Source: Nitzschia sp. pyKryTriq1
Lineage: Eukaryota; Bacillariophyta; Bacillariophyceae; Bacillariales; Bacillariaceae
Reading direction: 5' to 3'
Assembly (NCBI GenBank): GCA_956465555.1
Contig: OY101117.1
Coordinates: 496,001 to 560,000, forward strand
DNA: 64,000 nucleotides
In this document: positions 30,701-42,263 of the stretch, in pieces
How the letters are laid out: each line of letters starts with the position of its first letter
How positions within the stretch are numbered: the stretch's first letter is position 1
Made by a program: the position numbers and the translations under genes
The notes under the pieces: generated by a model
Seen by the model: the letters and a program-made list of their open reading frames with translations, nothing else
Database searches by the model: none
Told to the model about the DNA's origin: nothing

Positions 30701-33208
30701 CTCAACCGCGACCCCAAGTCTTTCTTGATTAACAACATGTTCTACGATCCCAAGGTTTTGGGACCCTACTGCGAGTCCCTCGACCCCCAACTTGCTTTCA
30801 TTGCTTACAAGAAGGCCGCCGGAGAGTGCGATGACGATTTGATCAAGATTAGTCATACCCATGGCTTGTACCGCGATCTTGCGAAGTACCTTGTCGAGCG
30901 CCAAGACTTGGATCTCTGGGCCAAGGTCCTCAACAAAGAAGAGGGGGGCGACGAAGAAAAGGAAGAGCCTCAACGCCGTCAACTCATTGATCAAATTGTC
31001 GAGTGGGCGCTTCCCGAGAGTACTTCGGCCGACGAAGTGTCGTGCACCGTCAAGGCCTTCATGGCTGCCGACTTGCCTGGTGAATTGATTGTCCTTCTTG
31101 AGCGCATTGTGTTGCAAGGATCCGACTTCTCAGACAACAAGAACTTGCAAAATCTTCTCATCCTCACGGCTATCCGCGCCGATACTACTCGTGTTGCTGG
31201 ATACATTGACCAATTGGACAACTTCGACGCCAAGGACATTGCCCTAATTTGCGTTTCAGAAAGCCACAATCTCTTCGAGGAGGGTTACAGCATTTACACC
31301 AAGTTCTCCAAGCCTGAGTTCACCCCAGACAAGGACGACCAAGTTGAGATGCAGGTCCTTGCCATGGGTGTCCTTGTTGACTACATGAAGGATCTTGACC
31401 GTGCCAAGACGTACGCCACTACTTGCGATGAGAAGCCAGTATGGTCCAAGCTTGGTAAGGCTCAGCTCGATGGCAAGTTCCCTGCGGATGCCATCGAGTC
31501 CTTCATCAATGCCCAAGATGCCAGCGAGTATGTCCAAGTATGCGCAGAGGCTAACGAAGCTGAGATCTGGAATGAGGTTATTCCCTACCTCAAGATGGCC
31601 CGCAAGACTTTGCAAGAGAACCTCATCGATACAGAGCTCATTTACGCCTACGCCAAGATCAACAATCTCACCGAGTTGGAACAATTCATCACTGGGCCGA
31701 ATGTTGCCAACATCCAAGCAATTGGAGACAGGTGTTTTTCGGAAGGTCTCTACCACGCTGCCAAGCTCTTGTACATCAATATTAACAACAACTCGAAGCT
31801 TGCTTTGTGTCACATTCACCTCGAAGAATACAGAGAAGCTGTCGCCGCCGCCACAAAGGCTAACAATGTTTCAACGTGGAAGCATGTGTGTTTCGCCTGT
31901 TTGCGAGCCGAAGAATTCCGATTGGCCTCCACTTGCGGTCTCGAAGTCATCAAGTACCCCGATCACGTGGACGAAGTTGTCACCTACTACTCTGACTTGG
32001 GACACTTCGCCCACCTTGTTTCTCTGTTCGAGCAAGGGATCGGACTTGAGGATGCTCATATCGGAATTTTCACTGAGTTGGGTGTTCTGTACACCAAGCA
32101 CGTTCCGGAAAAGATCATGGAACACTGCAAGGTATTCTTCACCAAGCTCAATGTCTCTAAGGTTGTTCGGGCCTGCGAACGTGCTCGATTGTGGCAGCCG
32201 GCGGTGTACCTCTACACTCACGACAAGCAACATGATAGTGCTATCAAGATCATGATGGAGCGAGCAAATGCGTGGGAAAACGATGTTTTCCTGGATGCCG
32301 TCACCAAGGTTCGAAACTCCGAGCTGATGTACAAGGCCGTAAGCTACTACCTCAACTCCCACCCGGACCTTTTCACAAGGCTCATGGAAGTCATGGAGGA
32401 GAGCATCGACCACTCTCGTGTTGTCAGCCAGTTGCGACGCACTGGCGACTGGGCCCTGCAAATTGGTCAAGCGTACATGAAGAACGTGCAAAAGTACAAC
32501 TTGAGTGCGGTAAACGAAGCCTTCAACGAGTTGCTCATTGAGGACGAAGATTACGATGCCCTGAGAAAGTCCATTGACAGCTTCAACAACTTTAACATGA
32601 TTGCTTTGGCGTCGAAGTTGGCCACCCACGAGTTGCTCGAGTTCCGCCGTATTTCAGCTTATGTCTACCGACAGAACAAGAAGTGGAGTGCGTCGATCGA
32701 TCTATCGAAGAACGACAAGATGTGGAAGGATTGTATCGACACCGCAAACGAGTCTGCCGATGCTGAAATCATCGAAGACCTGTTGCGATTCTTTTGTGAC
32801 TCGTCGGAGAAAGAATGCTTCTGTGCTGCGTTGTACACATGCTTCACACACGTCAACCCCGACGTTGCTCTGGAACTTGGATGGCTCAATGGATACCACA
32901 ATTATATTATGCCATTCTTCATCCAGACTTTCCGTCGCACGCACAAGCGCCTGGCTGTATTGGAAAAGCGAACTGCCCCGCCCAAGGAAGAGGAAGGCAT
33001 GCAAAATGCTGTTGCTGGAACATACGGAAACCTTGGTGGCTTCGGTGGTATGCTGATGCTCGAGGCTGGTCCCTCGGTAGGAGGCATGCCTGGTGGAATT
33101 GATATGAGTGGTTTCGGTGGTCAAATGCCAGGCATGCAACCAGGCATGATGCCTAATGGAGGCATGAACATGAACGGCATGCCCCCGCAGATGGGCATGG
33201 GAATGTAA
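27715..33208 (+). CDS. CLTC: Clathrin heavy chain
   Basis: It forms the triskelion of clathrin coats. Exon 1 (27715-27756) encodes MAQALPVTFTEALN. A 322-bp intron (GTAAGT to TCTATAG) follows, and exon 2 is 28079-33208, for 1723 residues (human 1675). The N-terminal seven-blade propeller (to about 330) keeps MESDKWIVCVE, SAIMNP-like AAIMNPDQSILALRAG and GTCMYRNKVTNDTVFVT. The CHC repeats follow through about residue 1570, with LQKYIE-like LLQYIEVYVTKV, LPWLEAR-like LQPWLEARV, KAFMAADLPGELIVLLE and ETELIYAYAK. The end has LMLEAGPSVGG, the counterpart of the QLMLTAGPSV uncoating segment, with Glu in place of Thr. A Gly/Met/Pro-rich tail then replaces the animal tail. The intron is the longest in the window. 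Confidence 0.98.
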
Positions 33209-34140
33209 GAACGAATGGAAACGAAAAATGGAAATGAATTATAGTAAGACAAAACACGACTAGAATCCACTGAATGATTTTATTGCATTTACGCGATATG
33301 GTAATGCGCGTCCGATTGCCCTTTCAAGAGTGTACATGGAGTGGGGTACTTGTACAGTAGGGTCTGTCGCCGGAGCGCTGCGCTGCGCTCCACTTGGGAG
33401 TGCGTACCTGGTACCATAGTACTCGCCTCATTCACTAGAGTAGTAGCTAGCATCGAAGCATGCGCTGCCGCAGTTCTCACAATAGCATGTAGTACCTTCA
33501 CCCCATGGCAAAGTCCATTCATGTTGTCAAAGGAGGGGACAGCCCTGCATAAAAGTACAGTACAAGTACTCCTACTTGAGAGCGTGGTCGTTAGCAGTTG
33601 CAATCGCCCAGTACTACTTCGTAGAAGACTACTACCGGTAGTCTACCAGTATTAGAGAGACTACCATATCACATAGACTCTGCTAGTCTCCTTGAAGCTT
33701 TCCCGACAAGAATAGTGCAATCGATTTCTTCTGGTCCAGTTGGTCGAAAACCAAAAGGGGGAGTGACGGAGGGATGATCATGTCGGCTAGCGGGGAAAGA
33801 TCTCTCATCTCATCTCATCTCGTCGTGATGTACAAGCAAGTATCGCTCTCACTTCAGCTTTTGTGCTTTGTGGTTGTGGTTGTTGGAGAGTAGAGAGACC
33901 CTACTCTAGAGGTTCATCGCAGAAGGACAAAGCACTGTACGAAGTCCCAAGAATCTCGCGAGATTGACCTCGTCTCTCCACAAGTCCTAGAAGTAGAAGA
34001 ATCCCTATTTACTTGTCTCTACGTGCATACAGAGAGGAGTCGGCAGCAACGGTCATAGTTAGCGGTGCCGTGTCCGGAATCCAAAGGTTTTGGCTTATTT
34101 CAACCTTGATTGATTACCCAGTAGCTACTCAACAAGCACG
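33209..34140. other. Intergenic
   Basis: This is the clathrin 3' flank and the upstream region of the transporter gene. It has a GTAC-rich stretch and a TACCGGTA near 33630. No gene is seen. Confidence 0.5.
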
Positions 34141-36343
34141 ATGAACGACGGTACTGACGGTTCCGGTAGTGACAGCTACATTCACCACGATGATGAATCG
34201 CCGTTTTTCGCTGATATCACTTTGGATTTAGCGGAGGCGCACGATATTGCCGAGACACCAGAACCCACGCGGAAGCAACTGGTGGACACGGACTTTTTGA
34301 AAGAAATGCCGAAAATGCCACCGATTCCCGACGAGTATCCCGTAGGAGGCTTTGCAACAAATCCGTCTTCCCAACCAGCCCAGTCCTACTCGGATCGGCC
34401 CGCTGCTGCTGCGGCTGCGGGGTTAGTAGACTCTGAGGACGAAAATCGGAGCGTTGATGACAGCAAACTCTTTGCTTCGATCTCTAGTAACAAGAATTCT
34501 CGAGCGGCTAGAGCCATGCCTTCCTCTCGACGATGGCCTCGAGATATTCAGTGGGCTGTCGCTTTCTGTATCATTGTTCCCCTCTGTTTACTCTTGCCTA
34601 TGATATTCTGTCCTGACAAAGCAAAAGCCATGGGCACTGAAACCTGGATGGCGACAGCCCCTGCTCCCCGATTGGCGACCCTACACACGCTCCTTTGGGG
34701 ATATGGGGCCTCGCTAGTTTTGAGTCGACTCTTGTACAGAACCATGGGAGGTGGGGATGGAGATGATGCCCGCCATGTTGCCTCGCAAGTCTTGTTGCTG
34801 GCAGCACCCATTTCTGTTTCGGTTTACGTTCTACTGGTGGTAGTCATGTATCTCTACTTGCCACACGCCATGCTATATTTGATCATTCCTCTCTGGTTCT
34901 TGGCACGCGATATTTTCTTGTTTCGATCCTGGAAAATGACTGCTACTACACCCGGAGGCCGCCAGGCCTTCTTTCAAGCCTTGACCTGCATGACGTTGGA
35001 TATCCTGAGTCGATCGCTCCGGAGGTCCAGTTTTTATCGGATCGTCTCCTTGCTGGTGATCGTCCAATTGATTGTCATTGGATGGTGGCGATGGGCCTTG
35101 TTGGCGGCGTTGAAATCGCAAAGCTTGGTGTGGATCTTCATTGCAGCCTTGGGGGGCAAGTGGGCCACGGGGACGGTCGCGCGATTATTGACCTTGATTG
35201 CTGCGGGGGGCATTCAAAGCTGGTTCGCCCAACAAGAATCGATGGTACAAGAAATGGAAGGAAACGGTGGTATTCCTAAAGATGATGTGGAAGACTTGCA
35301 AGAAGAAATGATTGAATTTGCAACGCTTTCTACCCCCTCGAAAACGCGGAACGGGGTAGACTACAGTCGAGCCTATGAGGACGACCCCGATGAAGAGCAA
35401 ATCCCTGAAGCTTATCGGACGGCGGACGCCTCCATGTATAAATCGGCCCTGGTTCCGGATGAAGGAATAGATGACGATTTCGAGGATGAGCATGACGAAG
35501 GAGGGGGCTTTCAGCAATCCCGTTCCAGGCTGAATTTTTTTAACGAGTCGTCATCATCGCAGCAAAATGGGCCCACGGTCAAACACTTGTTGTTTTTGGG
35601 CTTGACACAAAGTTTTGGTTCCGTTGCCAAATGTGGACTACTAGGAGGCTTTGCTCAGTTTGTATGGAGTCAGATACGAAAGATTGATACCGCCCGGGCG
35701 ACCTTTCGGAATCTACAAGGCATGTCGATTGGAAACAGCGAAGACAACACATCATTGTGGGGCAAATACATGTTGCAATTGAATTTGCTGGCGCGAGAAT
35801 TTGTAAGAAACAATTCAGATATGGCTATGAGTCATGTTGCGGCATTTTCGAAAAACTACCAGCGGGCCGCACAGGATGTAGCTATTTTGATTGATGAGTC
35901 CGGTACGTGTGTTGGTCGTTGCTCTCTGTGTTGCTTTTTGCGTACATGTACAGTGTTACCATAGGAGCAAATAGTACCCACGGATACTAACACCCCCTGT
36001 CGTTATATAAGGCGTCGAACCCATGATTCATGAAGATATTTCCACGCATATGAGTTCCTGTGTAGGTGGTACCGTCGCGGGAGTTGTGGTCATTTTCACG
36101 GGAGCCGTGCTGGTGCATCAACGAAATCGAAACCATCCTCAGATCAGCGACTCGGCCGTCTTTCTCGATATGCTTTTGGCCTTTATCTTTTGCTATACTC
36201 TTATTTTTACCGTCATGGAACCTCTTCGAGCATCGATCAAGGCGGTCTATGTGAGCTTTGCCCAGCATCCACAGGCGCTCAGCCAATCGTATCCCTTGAT
36301 CTATCATCGACTGAGTCGCATGTCTCAATCTAATCTTCAGTAG
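34141..36343 (+). CDS. Choline transporter-like protein (SLC44/CTL family)
   Basis: This is a multi-pass membrane protein of the CTL family (Pns1/SLC44). Exons 34141-35902 and 36012-36343 flank a 109-bp intron (GTACGT to TATATAAG) and give 697 residues. An acidic N-terminal region of about 135 residues comes first. Hydrophobic segments follow: IQWAVAFCIIVPLCLLLPMI, the pairs around VLLLAAPISVSVYVLLVVVM and YLIIPLWFLARDIFLF, then SLLVIVQLIVIGWWRWALLAAL. A long acidic loop interrupts. The C-terminal CTL block (HLLFLGLTQSFGSVAKCGLL, then SHVAAFSKNYQRAAQDVA and, after the intron, GVEPMIHEDIS) ends with two membrane segments (GGTVAGVVVIFTGAVLV, LLAFIFCYTLIF). Substrate choice cannot be read from the sequence; plasma membrane or endomembrane location is inferred from the family. 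Confidence 0.88.
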
Positions 36344-37409
36344 AAATAGTATCAGCATGGTATCCCAGTTGGTGGTATTGGATCTAGTGCGCAGTACGCC
36401 GACGCTTGACAGAATCTCCCATGCTCTCTTCGCCTCCGATGATATGGGCACCCACCATGCCCTGAACCACATAGTAGACCCCGTCGAAAGGTAGCAGTTT
36501 ATTGAAATCAAAATTCGCAATGAGGATCTAGACCCAAACTGAGCTTAGGTTCCTCACCGGCGTCTATGCGAAGATGGTGTTGATGATCCAGCGTCAACAG
36601 CATGGCAGTCAGGACGGTAGATGACGACAGCAGAGAACCATACAAGGAGAAAAAATACTAGAGTGCGGCTTGCAGCAATAGATTGTTGCCAGACCACGTG
36701 CCGAATTTCCGAATCAAGGTGTTCGTCTCCTCCACAAGCTCTTGAAAAGAATCTGTCATTTTCTTCTGTACTTGTATTACAGCGAACAGTGGTAATCATA
36801 TGCTTTGGTTGGGTTGGGTTTGGTCTGGTCTTGTCTGGCCAAGGTCTGGCTATGGAAGACCTTTTTCCGGCCTGCTCTCGTTGCCGTTCGGCCGTTCTTA
36901 GTTCATCTTGCTCTTCTTGCTTGCGGATCTTCTGGTTTGTGGTGGGATTGTTCGTTCTACAGTAATGATACTGGTACTAATACGAATATCTTTTCCATTA
37001 CTTACCGGTACAAGTATCATACTGTACCGGTACCTGGTACCTGGTACCACTCGTCAGGGCCTCGCTCGGCGCGAAAGTTTGAAAATTCGAGGTCGGGAGT
37101 TGGTGGGCGGACAGGCCATCCGTGACAAAATACCGATGAGACATTCACGAACTCTCGGGCGGACCTCGCAAAGTTCCACGCGTCCGCCGTGCACGACGAC
37201 GATCGAAGCCGACTTCCACACGTTTGTTGCATCGCATTCGACATTACCGCAATGGTGGCTGTTGGCTCTCCCTCTCTGCTACTATCTGTATTGTACTGTT
37301 GCCACTGCTACACATCCATCTTGCACGAAGACTTGACTCCTACGTCGACACTTTGCGAGCTACAAAGTGTGAAAGTTGTTCCAAGTTTGTCTCTCTACTA
37401 GTAGAGATA
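36344..37409. other. Intergenic
   Basis: This stretch contains TACCGGTA palindromes at about 37002 and 37023 within a GTAC-rich run. A frame open from 37224 leads into the next gene, but its first 62 codons precede a signal peptide and look like leader. No other gene is seen. Confidence 0.5.
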
Positions 37410-38852
37410 ATGTCAACGTACACGATGGCAGCAGCGCAGCGATTCCTAGTTTTCGCCATGGTGGTGAAGCTCAGTTTGGGAAGCGCCATCCTTTCCGAGT
37501 GCAACTCGAGGCTCCCGATGAGTCTTTCGACTGTGATTTCCGATTTGGAGGCCGAGGGTGTGAATGAGCTCGGAACGGCTTGCTTTCTTACAAGCCGTGG
37601 TGTCACTACTAGTAAGAAGAGAGAATTCTTCGGAATCGAGGATGGATCTAGTACGGCCTTTGGTACGGATACTGGCGCCTGTATGGCCTTGACTCCTCCT
37701 TCTGTCGCAGAAGTGGCATCCACAGTAGTGGCGTGTGGAGGAAACATCGTTTACTATGCCGATGAGGATGATCTCTCACGGGGTGAGGGCCTCTTTGACA
37801 GTCTTGGGCCTGCCATGGAACGAATCTTGAACGAAGACATGACCCGCACATCCTCTTTGATTGTTGTGTCAAGTAATCCAGCCACTACCAAGATTCAGCT
37901 CGAAAGCGCCGCTGCGTCGGTATTGTCAAGTCTCGTTTCTTCCAAGAAGGTGTCTACACTAGATGACGTCTTTGCCATGGTTAAATATGTTACTACCCCC
38001 GAAGAAGCCATGGAATTCGTTGCGGGATCGGAAGAGCCTGCCCAGGCCCAGGCCACCATCGCTGCGACCGTAGCTTCTGACTTTTGGCAGACGACGCCTA
38101 TCGCTCTCTCCACTCCCATGTCCCCTAAGGATCTGGCAGCAGCTCGACAGCTCGGACCTGCCGCTCGAAAGGCAGCAGAGTCGGCACTCGCTACTGTCAA
38201 GGCCATGGCAGGGGGCGAACTGGTATCCAACTTTGGAGAGCTATGCTCGGCTGCCATGAAGCGAGCAATGGATGATCTCGATGACTCGTCTTCTTCGAGT
38301 TTGGCTTCCACCTCTGTCGGTAAACAGATTCGTGAAAACATGAAGATAGAAATCGCCGCTGAACTTGCTGTTTTGAGTGACATTCAACTTGAGTTGTTGA
38401 AGGAGGCGTGCTTCACCGAGTTCAAGCAGAACTTGTCAAAGCTTCGAATCTCTCCAAATCTTGCCAAAGATATGCAAGATGTCGCAGACAAATCGATTGC
38501 CGAGTTTGCGAAACGAGCAAAGAAGAACCCCGGAAGCTCTTCCGACGCCAAGACTGCCTTCAAGGCCCAGCTCAAGGAATTCTGTGCGGAGCGGTTGCTG
38601 GCCGCTCGAGCAGGTGGACAGTTCAGACCTTTGCCTCGAAAGGGTGTTACGATCGGATTACATTGGCTTCTGCCAAAGCCATTCGGAAATGACTTCCGCC
38701 AAGAACCTTGGATGGTACATGCAACGGATAATCTTGTGTATGTTCCCCCAGACAAGATCACAGATGTCAGCCCTGATGAGGTTGCTGCGGGAGACTGGCG
38801 TAACAAGATTGTTCCATCTCCTTCTGGAAACGAAATGCTGTATATGCAGTAG
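37410..38852 (+). CDS. Secreted or ER protein of unknown function
   Basis: The 480-residue product starts MSTYTMAAAQRFLVFAMVVK and carries a signal peptide cleaved near LGSA. This start was chosen because it puts the signal peptide first; the frame is open upstream to 37224. The body is mostly helical, Ala/Ser/Glu-rich, with no membrane segment. The last 100 residues form a distinct conserved-looking block: RGQ-type AGGQFRPLPRKGVTIG, LHWLLPKPFGNDFRQEPWM and IVPSPSGNEMLYMQ. The region around residues 160-175 (SLIVVSSNP) could be a nucleotide-fold strand, but no P-loop is seen. I do not recognise the family. Confidence 0.8.
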   Translation: MSTYTMAAAQRFLVFAMVVKLSLGSAILSECNSRLPMSLSTVISDLEAEGVNELGTACFLTSRGVTTSKKREFFGIEDGSSTAFGTDTGACMALTPPSVAEVASTVVACGGNIVYYADEDDLSRGEGLFDSLGPAMERILNEDMTRTSSLIVVSSNPATTKIQLESAAASVLSSLVSSKKVSTLDDVFAMVKYVTTPEEAMEFVAGSEEPAQAQATIAATVASDFWQTTPIALSTPMSPKDLAAARQLGPAARKAAESALATVKAMAGGELVSNFGELCSAAMKRAMDDLDDSSSSSLASTSVGKQIRENMKIEIAAELAVLSDIQLELLKEACFTEFKQNLSKLRISPNLAKDMQDVADKSIAEFAKRAKKNPGSSSDAKTAFKAQLKEFCAERLLAARAGGQFRPLPRKGVTIGLHWLLPKPFGNDFRQEPWMVHATDNLVYVPPDKITDVSPDEVAAGDWRNKIVPSPSGNEMLYMQ

Positions 38853-39178
38853 GCAGGTTTGTTTTGGATAGAGTACGTGCGGTACTGTGTGGGCTAGCGT
38901 ACCCATAAAAGCGTTTCTCGCCTGTTACTGTAGGTAAGAGAGAATTCAATTGCTAGCTAGATTGCCACAGCTAAATACAAGTCGTATCAAGGATGGAGCA
39001 GTCGCTCACGCTTATTAAAATTGAAGCTTCAAAATCTGGTATAGCTAGTAGATTAAAAGTTTGTGCACTGCAAGCACAGGTTTATTTGGCGTCTGGCTTT
39101 GCAGTTGCAGTAGTAGTATAGCATGGTAGGGAGTGTCCTTTTCACCAACGACCTCTATTCTTCGCGTTCTGACTTGTT
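38853..39178. other. Intergenic, convergent
   Basis: This is the space between the stops of the secreted-protein gene (plus) and the sigma-factor gene (minus). Nothing is seen in it. Confidence 0.5.
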
Positions 39179-40791
39179 CTAGAAGAACCAAATCTTTTCG
39201 TGAGTCGTCTGAATTTCTTCAATGACCTGCTCTTCCTCGGCCGTGGTCCCACCGACGTATTCCTTCAATCGGTAATTCCTTTGCGGACTGCGTAGTTTGT
39301 TCAAGGCTCTCGCCTCCACAAGCCTCACTTGATCCACGGAAATTCCAAGTTCTTTTGCAGTTTGACTCACAGTCATTGGTTCTCCGTTCTCAAGACCAAA
39401 CCGAAGCATCAAGACATCTCGCTCTCGGTCTGCTAATTCGTTGATGACCGCCTGGATATCATCTTTCAAGTTTTCGCGTTGCGCATCTTCCTCCGGCGTC
39501 GGGGCGTCAGACACAATCAAGTCGCCGATCGTTCGCCGATCTTCTATTAGACTACCGCCTGTTCGGAGCGGTGACTCCAAAGAGATCACGTTTCGACTTC
39601 TAGATGTATACTTTTCCAGTTCATCCACCGAAACCTCCAGATATTGAGCGAGTTCAAGAAGTGAGGGGGCTCGTCCAATCTCGTGCGCGACGTCCTTCTT
39701 GGCTTTGCTAATTTTCTGCAACATTGAATAAACTGAAGGGATCAAAGAAGAATTGTCTGTCAGTGCGATGAAGAATATTAATTGTGCAAGTGGAGGAGGT
39801 TGTGAATGAGCTTACCATGTGCGGGCAATCGAATGATTCTGGATGAGTCCGAGATCGATCGCAGGATGCGTTGACGAATCCAGTACGTCGCGTATGTGCT
39901 GAACCGGTGGCCACGATCCGCCTCAAAGCGTTCGGCTGCTTGCATAAGACCTAGATTCCCTTCTTGGATAAGATCTTGAATGGTGAGAATGGTACCAACA
40001 CCTCCACCCGCCTGTGTAGCGTACTTCAGTGAGGCCAAGTGGCGCTTCGCAATGGAGGTGACCAGACCAGCGTTGGCAGAAACCAGAACCGTTCGAGCTT
40101 GCTGTCCTTCGTACATGACTCGGCGAAGTCCAAGTACTGAGAGCTTACACGCTTCTGCCCACTGTCCTTCAGACGGAATACTGTCGTTGGTTTCCACAAG
40201 TTTGTCTCGGATTCTGATTGCCCTGCGGAGGCTGCGAATACTTATAGTCAATTTTCGCTCCGTTACCTTGTCCAGTAACCCCTCGCGGTCGTGCGTCACC
40301 GTCTTTCCATCCAGTCGGGGGCTGCTATTGCGACTCTGCGGTCTGACCATGCGAGAGCTGCGATTTCGTTTTCCCAATGAAACTGCCCGACTACTTGCTG
40401 GCAAACTGACAATATTAGCGCCCAGCTTGGGCTGCTGCTGCTGTTGCTTCACTTTAGTAGAACGGGGTTTGTGCTTCTCGACCCTTCCGATAGCTGAAGC
40501 CGGGAAAATATTCATCAAACTTTCAGTAGACATGGCCACGTTCAAATCTGTTCCAGTACCGCTGCCTCCACGGTGGCTGGATGACGACGACTCTTCTTCG
40601 GGAGAATTTGGGTTGACTACCCGTGTGCTTCGTCTTCCTCCTGCACTATTCTTTGCACGTACTTCGGAAGAAGGAGAAAAGGCAACGGATCCCTCCAAGT
40701 CCACCACCACGGCAGCCAATACTACTAACGCAGTCGTGACCCATTTCCTCGTCCTCTTCATCGTGTTCTTTCGTTCCAAACCGTTGAACAT
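39179..40791 (-). CDS. Plastid RNA polymerase sigma factor (sigma-70 family)
   Basis: It directs the plastid-encoded bacterial-type polymerase to promoters. Exons 40791-39816 and 39732-39179 flank an 83-bp intron (GTAAGC to CCTTCAG) that splits region 3 in phase, giving 509 residues. A signal peptide ending GSVAF-SPS is a typical diatom plastid presequence; in-frame Met codons also lie at 40761 and 40893. Region 2 is textbook: LIQEGNLGLMQAAERFEADR, then FSTYATYWIRQRILR and SRIIRLPAHV. Region 3 has KKDVAHEIGRAPSLLELAQYL. Region 4 has ELADRERDVLMLRFGL and a helix-turn-helix TVSQTAKELGISVDQVR. The N-terminal 200 residues are low-complexity and basic. Confidence 0.95.
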
Positions 40792-42263
40792 GATGCCGGT
40801 ACTAGAGTGATGTGATGTTTTTTCTCGCGAGAGTGAGTGAAGCAAACGAGCTTTGTGAAACGTCAAGCCGGAAGCTACAAAGATCGTTTTCAACCAGTGC
40901 TGTCAATGCTGCTGCGGGAGGGAATGGGAGATCGTTGCGGCAAATTTGTTCGATAGCAATCGAGAGAGACCTCTTGTAAGACGATACGTTGTTGTTGTCG
41001 CTAACAATGTAGCTACCAGACACAATGGGGCTGATGCAAATACGTAAGCGTGCGTGTTGCGGAGCCCGCGTGGATGACGATGATGTAGGCCGCCAATACG
41101 CACGTACCGGTGCAGTAGCGCGAAAGAGGCTAAAGTGTTCTTCTCTGCGTGTGTTCTCGTCAAAGTGCGGGTGGCCGGCGCGTGCCCGAAGAATGCGCGG
41201 GAAAACTAATGAAAAAAAGAACGCGCAATGCGCGGAAAAGCCGTCTTGCAACACCACGTCGACCGATTTCGGAGAAGTTCATTGTCTGATGATGTCAATA
41301 CACGTCACATCTTTATAATCTATTGGAAGTGCGACGCCGAAAACCTGCAGCTGCCTGCTAAGATGGACCAATCAGAAAACACCGAAAAAATACGTACGCA
41401 CCGAGAAGAGACGACGGATGCCGCCGATGATGGTTGATGTGATCAAGATGTACATAATGCGACGAGACCCGGGACCCGCCGTGACCCGCCGGCACGATCT
41501 TTTTGAATGAAGGACATACGAGTACTCATTCGTCGCGCGACGACGAAGATGAGCCAGCATGATGGACTAATGTTCGAACAGAGTGCAGATATTGGCAACA
41601 ACAAACTCGTATTCAATTAATGGAGGCTGACTCTAGCTCGATATGCTGGATTGCTGAACTGACGTACATATGCGTGACAATGGGAAGCAAGACTTTACTG
41701 ACTGCGGCGGTACTCGTATGGCACAAGAAGAACGATACCGTAGGCTTTTGGCTGGTTGATGAGTGACTGGCGGGTGCTTTCAAAAAATTGAATTTCCTCG
41801 TTTATCTTTGGGGATTTCATGTGAGCATGAAACTGCATTGCCGTCGATGGTATGGGTGCTGAAGAGAAAAAAGTGCCGTTGCCCGAAGGTTGCATCTTTT
41901 TCTTTTCCCGCGGGTTAATTTTTGGTGGCTTTGCTTTCATCTCGGACTTTGGAGGGAAGAAGTGCTACTCCGTACGACGCGCCTACTCGTACAAGTACCG
42001 CGTACAAGACAAGTATCGACTGAATCCGGTACCGGTGCACCACGACATCGTCGTTGACGTCTTGGCTTTCGATGATGCCGTTGTCCTTCTATGTAACATT
42101 CGACAACTGTCAACCGACAAACAACCGATCGCCAAGGCAAACCCCGACGACAAACGACAGGATTGAATGAGATGAGGTCACATTTTCTCCCTTCTCTGTA
42201 TATATTGGCATCCTGATGTCGATTCATTCATTTCCACATTCCTTGTTGCAGCACAAGTCCATA
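40792..42263. other. Intergenic between divergent genes
   Basis: This is the shared upstream region of the sigma factor and the gene at 42264. It has short frames without protein-like composition, and GTACCGGTGCA-type strings near 41103 and 42027. A TATA-like string is listed separately. Confidence 0.5.
42199..42206 (+). promoter_or_regulatory. TATA-like element
   Basis: TATATATT lies 58 bases before the ATG at 42264. It is the only such AT-only octamer close to a plus-strand start in this part of the window. The role is inferred from position only. Confidence 0.25.

Noticed and set aside
28610-31117. Long antisense open frames (337 and 457 codons) inside the clathrin gene
   Set aside because: They exist because the sense strand avoids codons whose complement is a stop. 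The antisense translations match nothing and lie under a fully conserved clathrin sequence.
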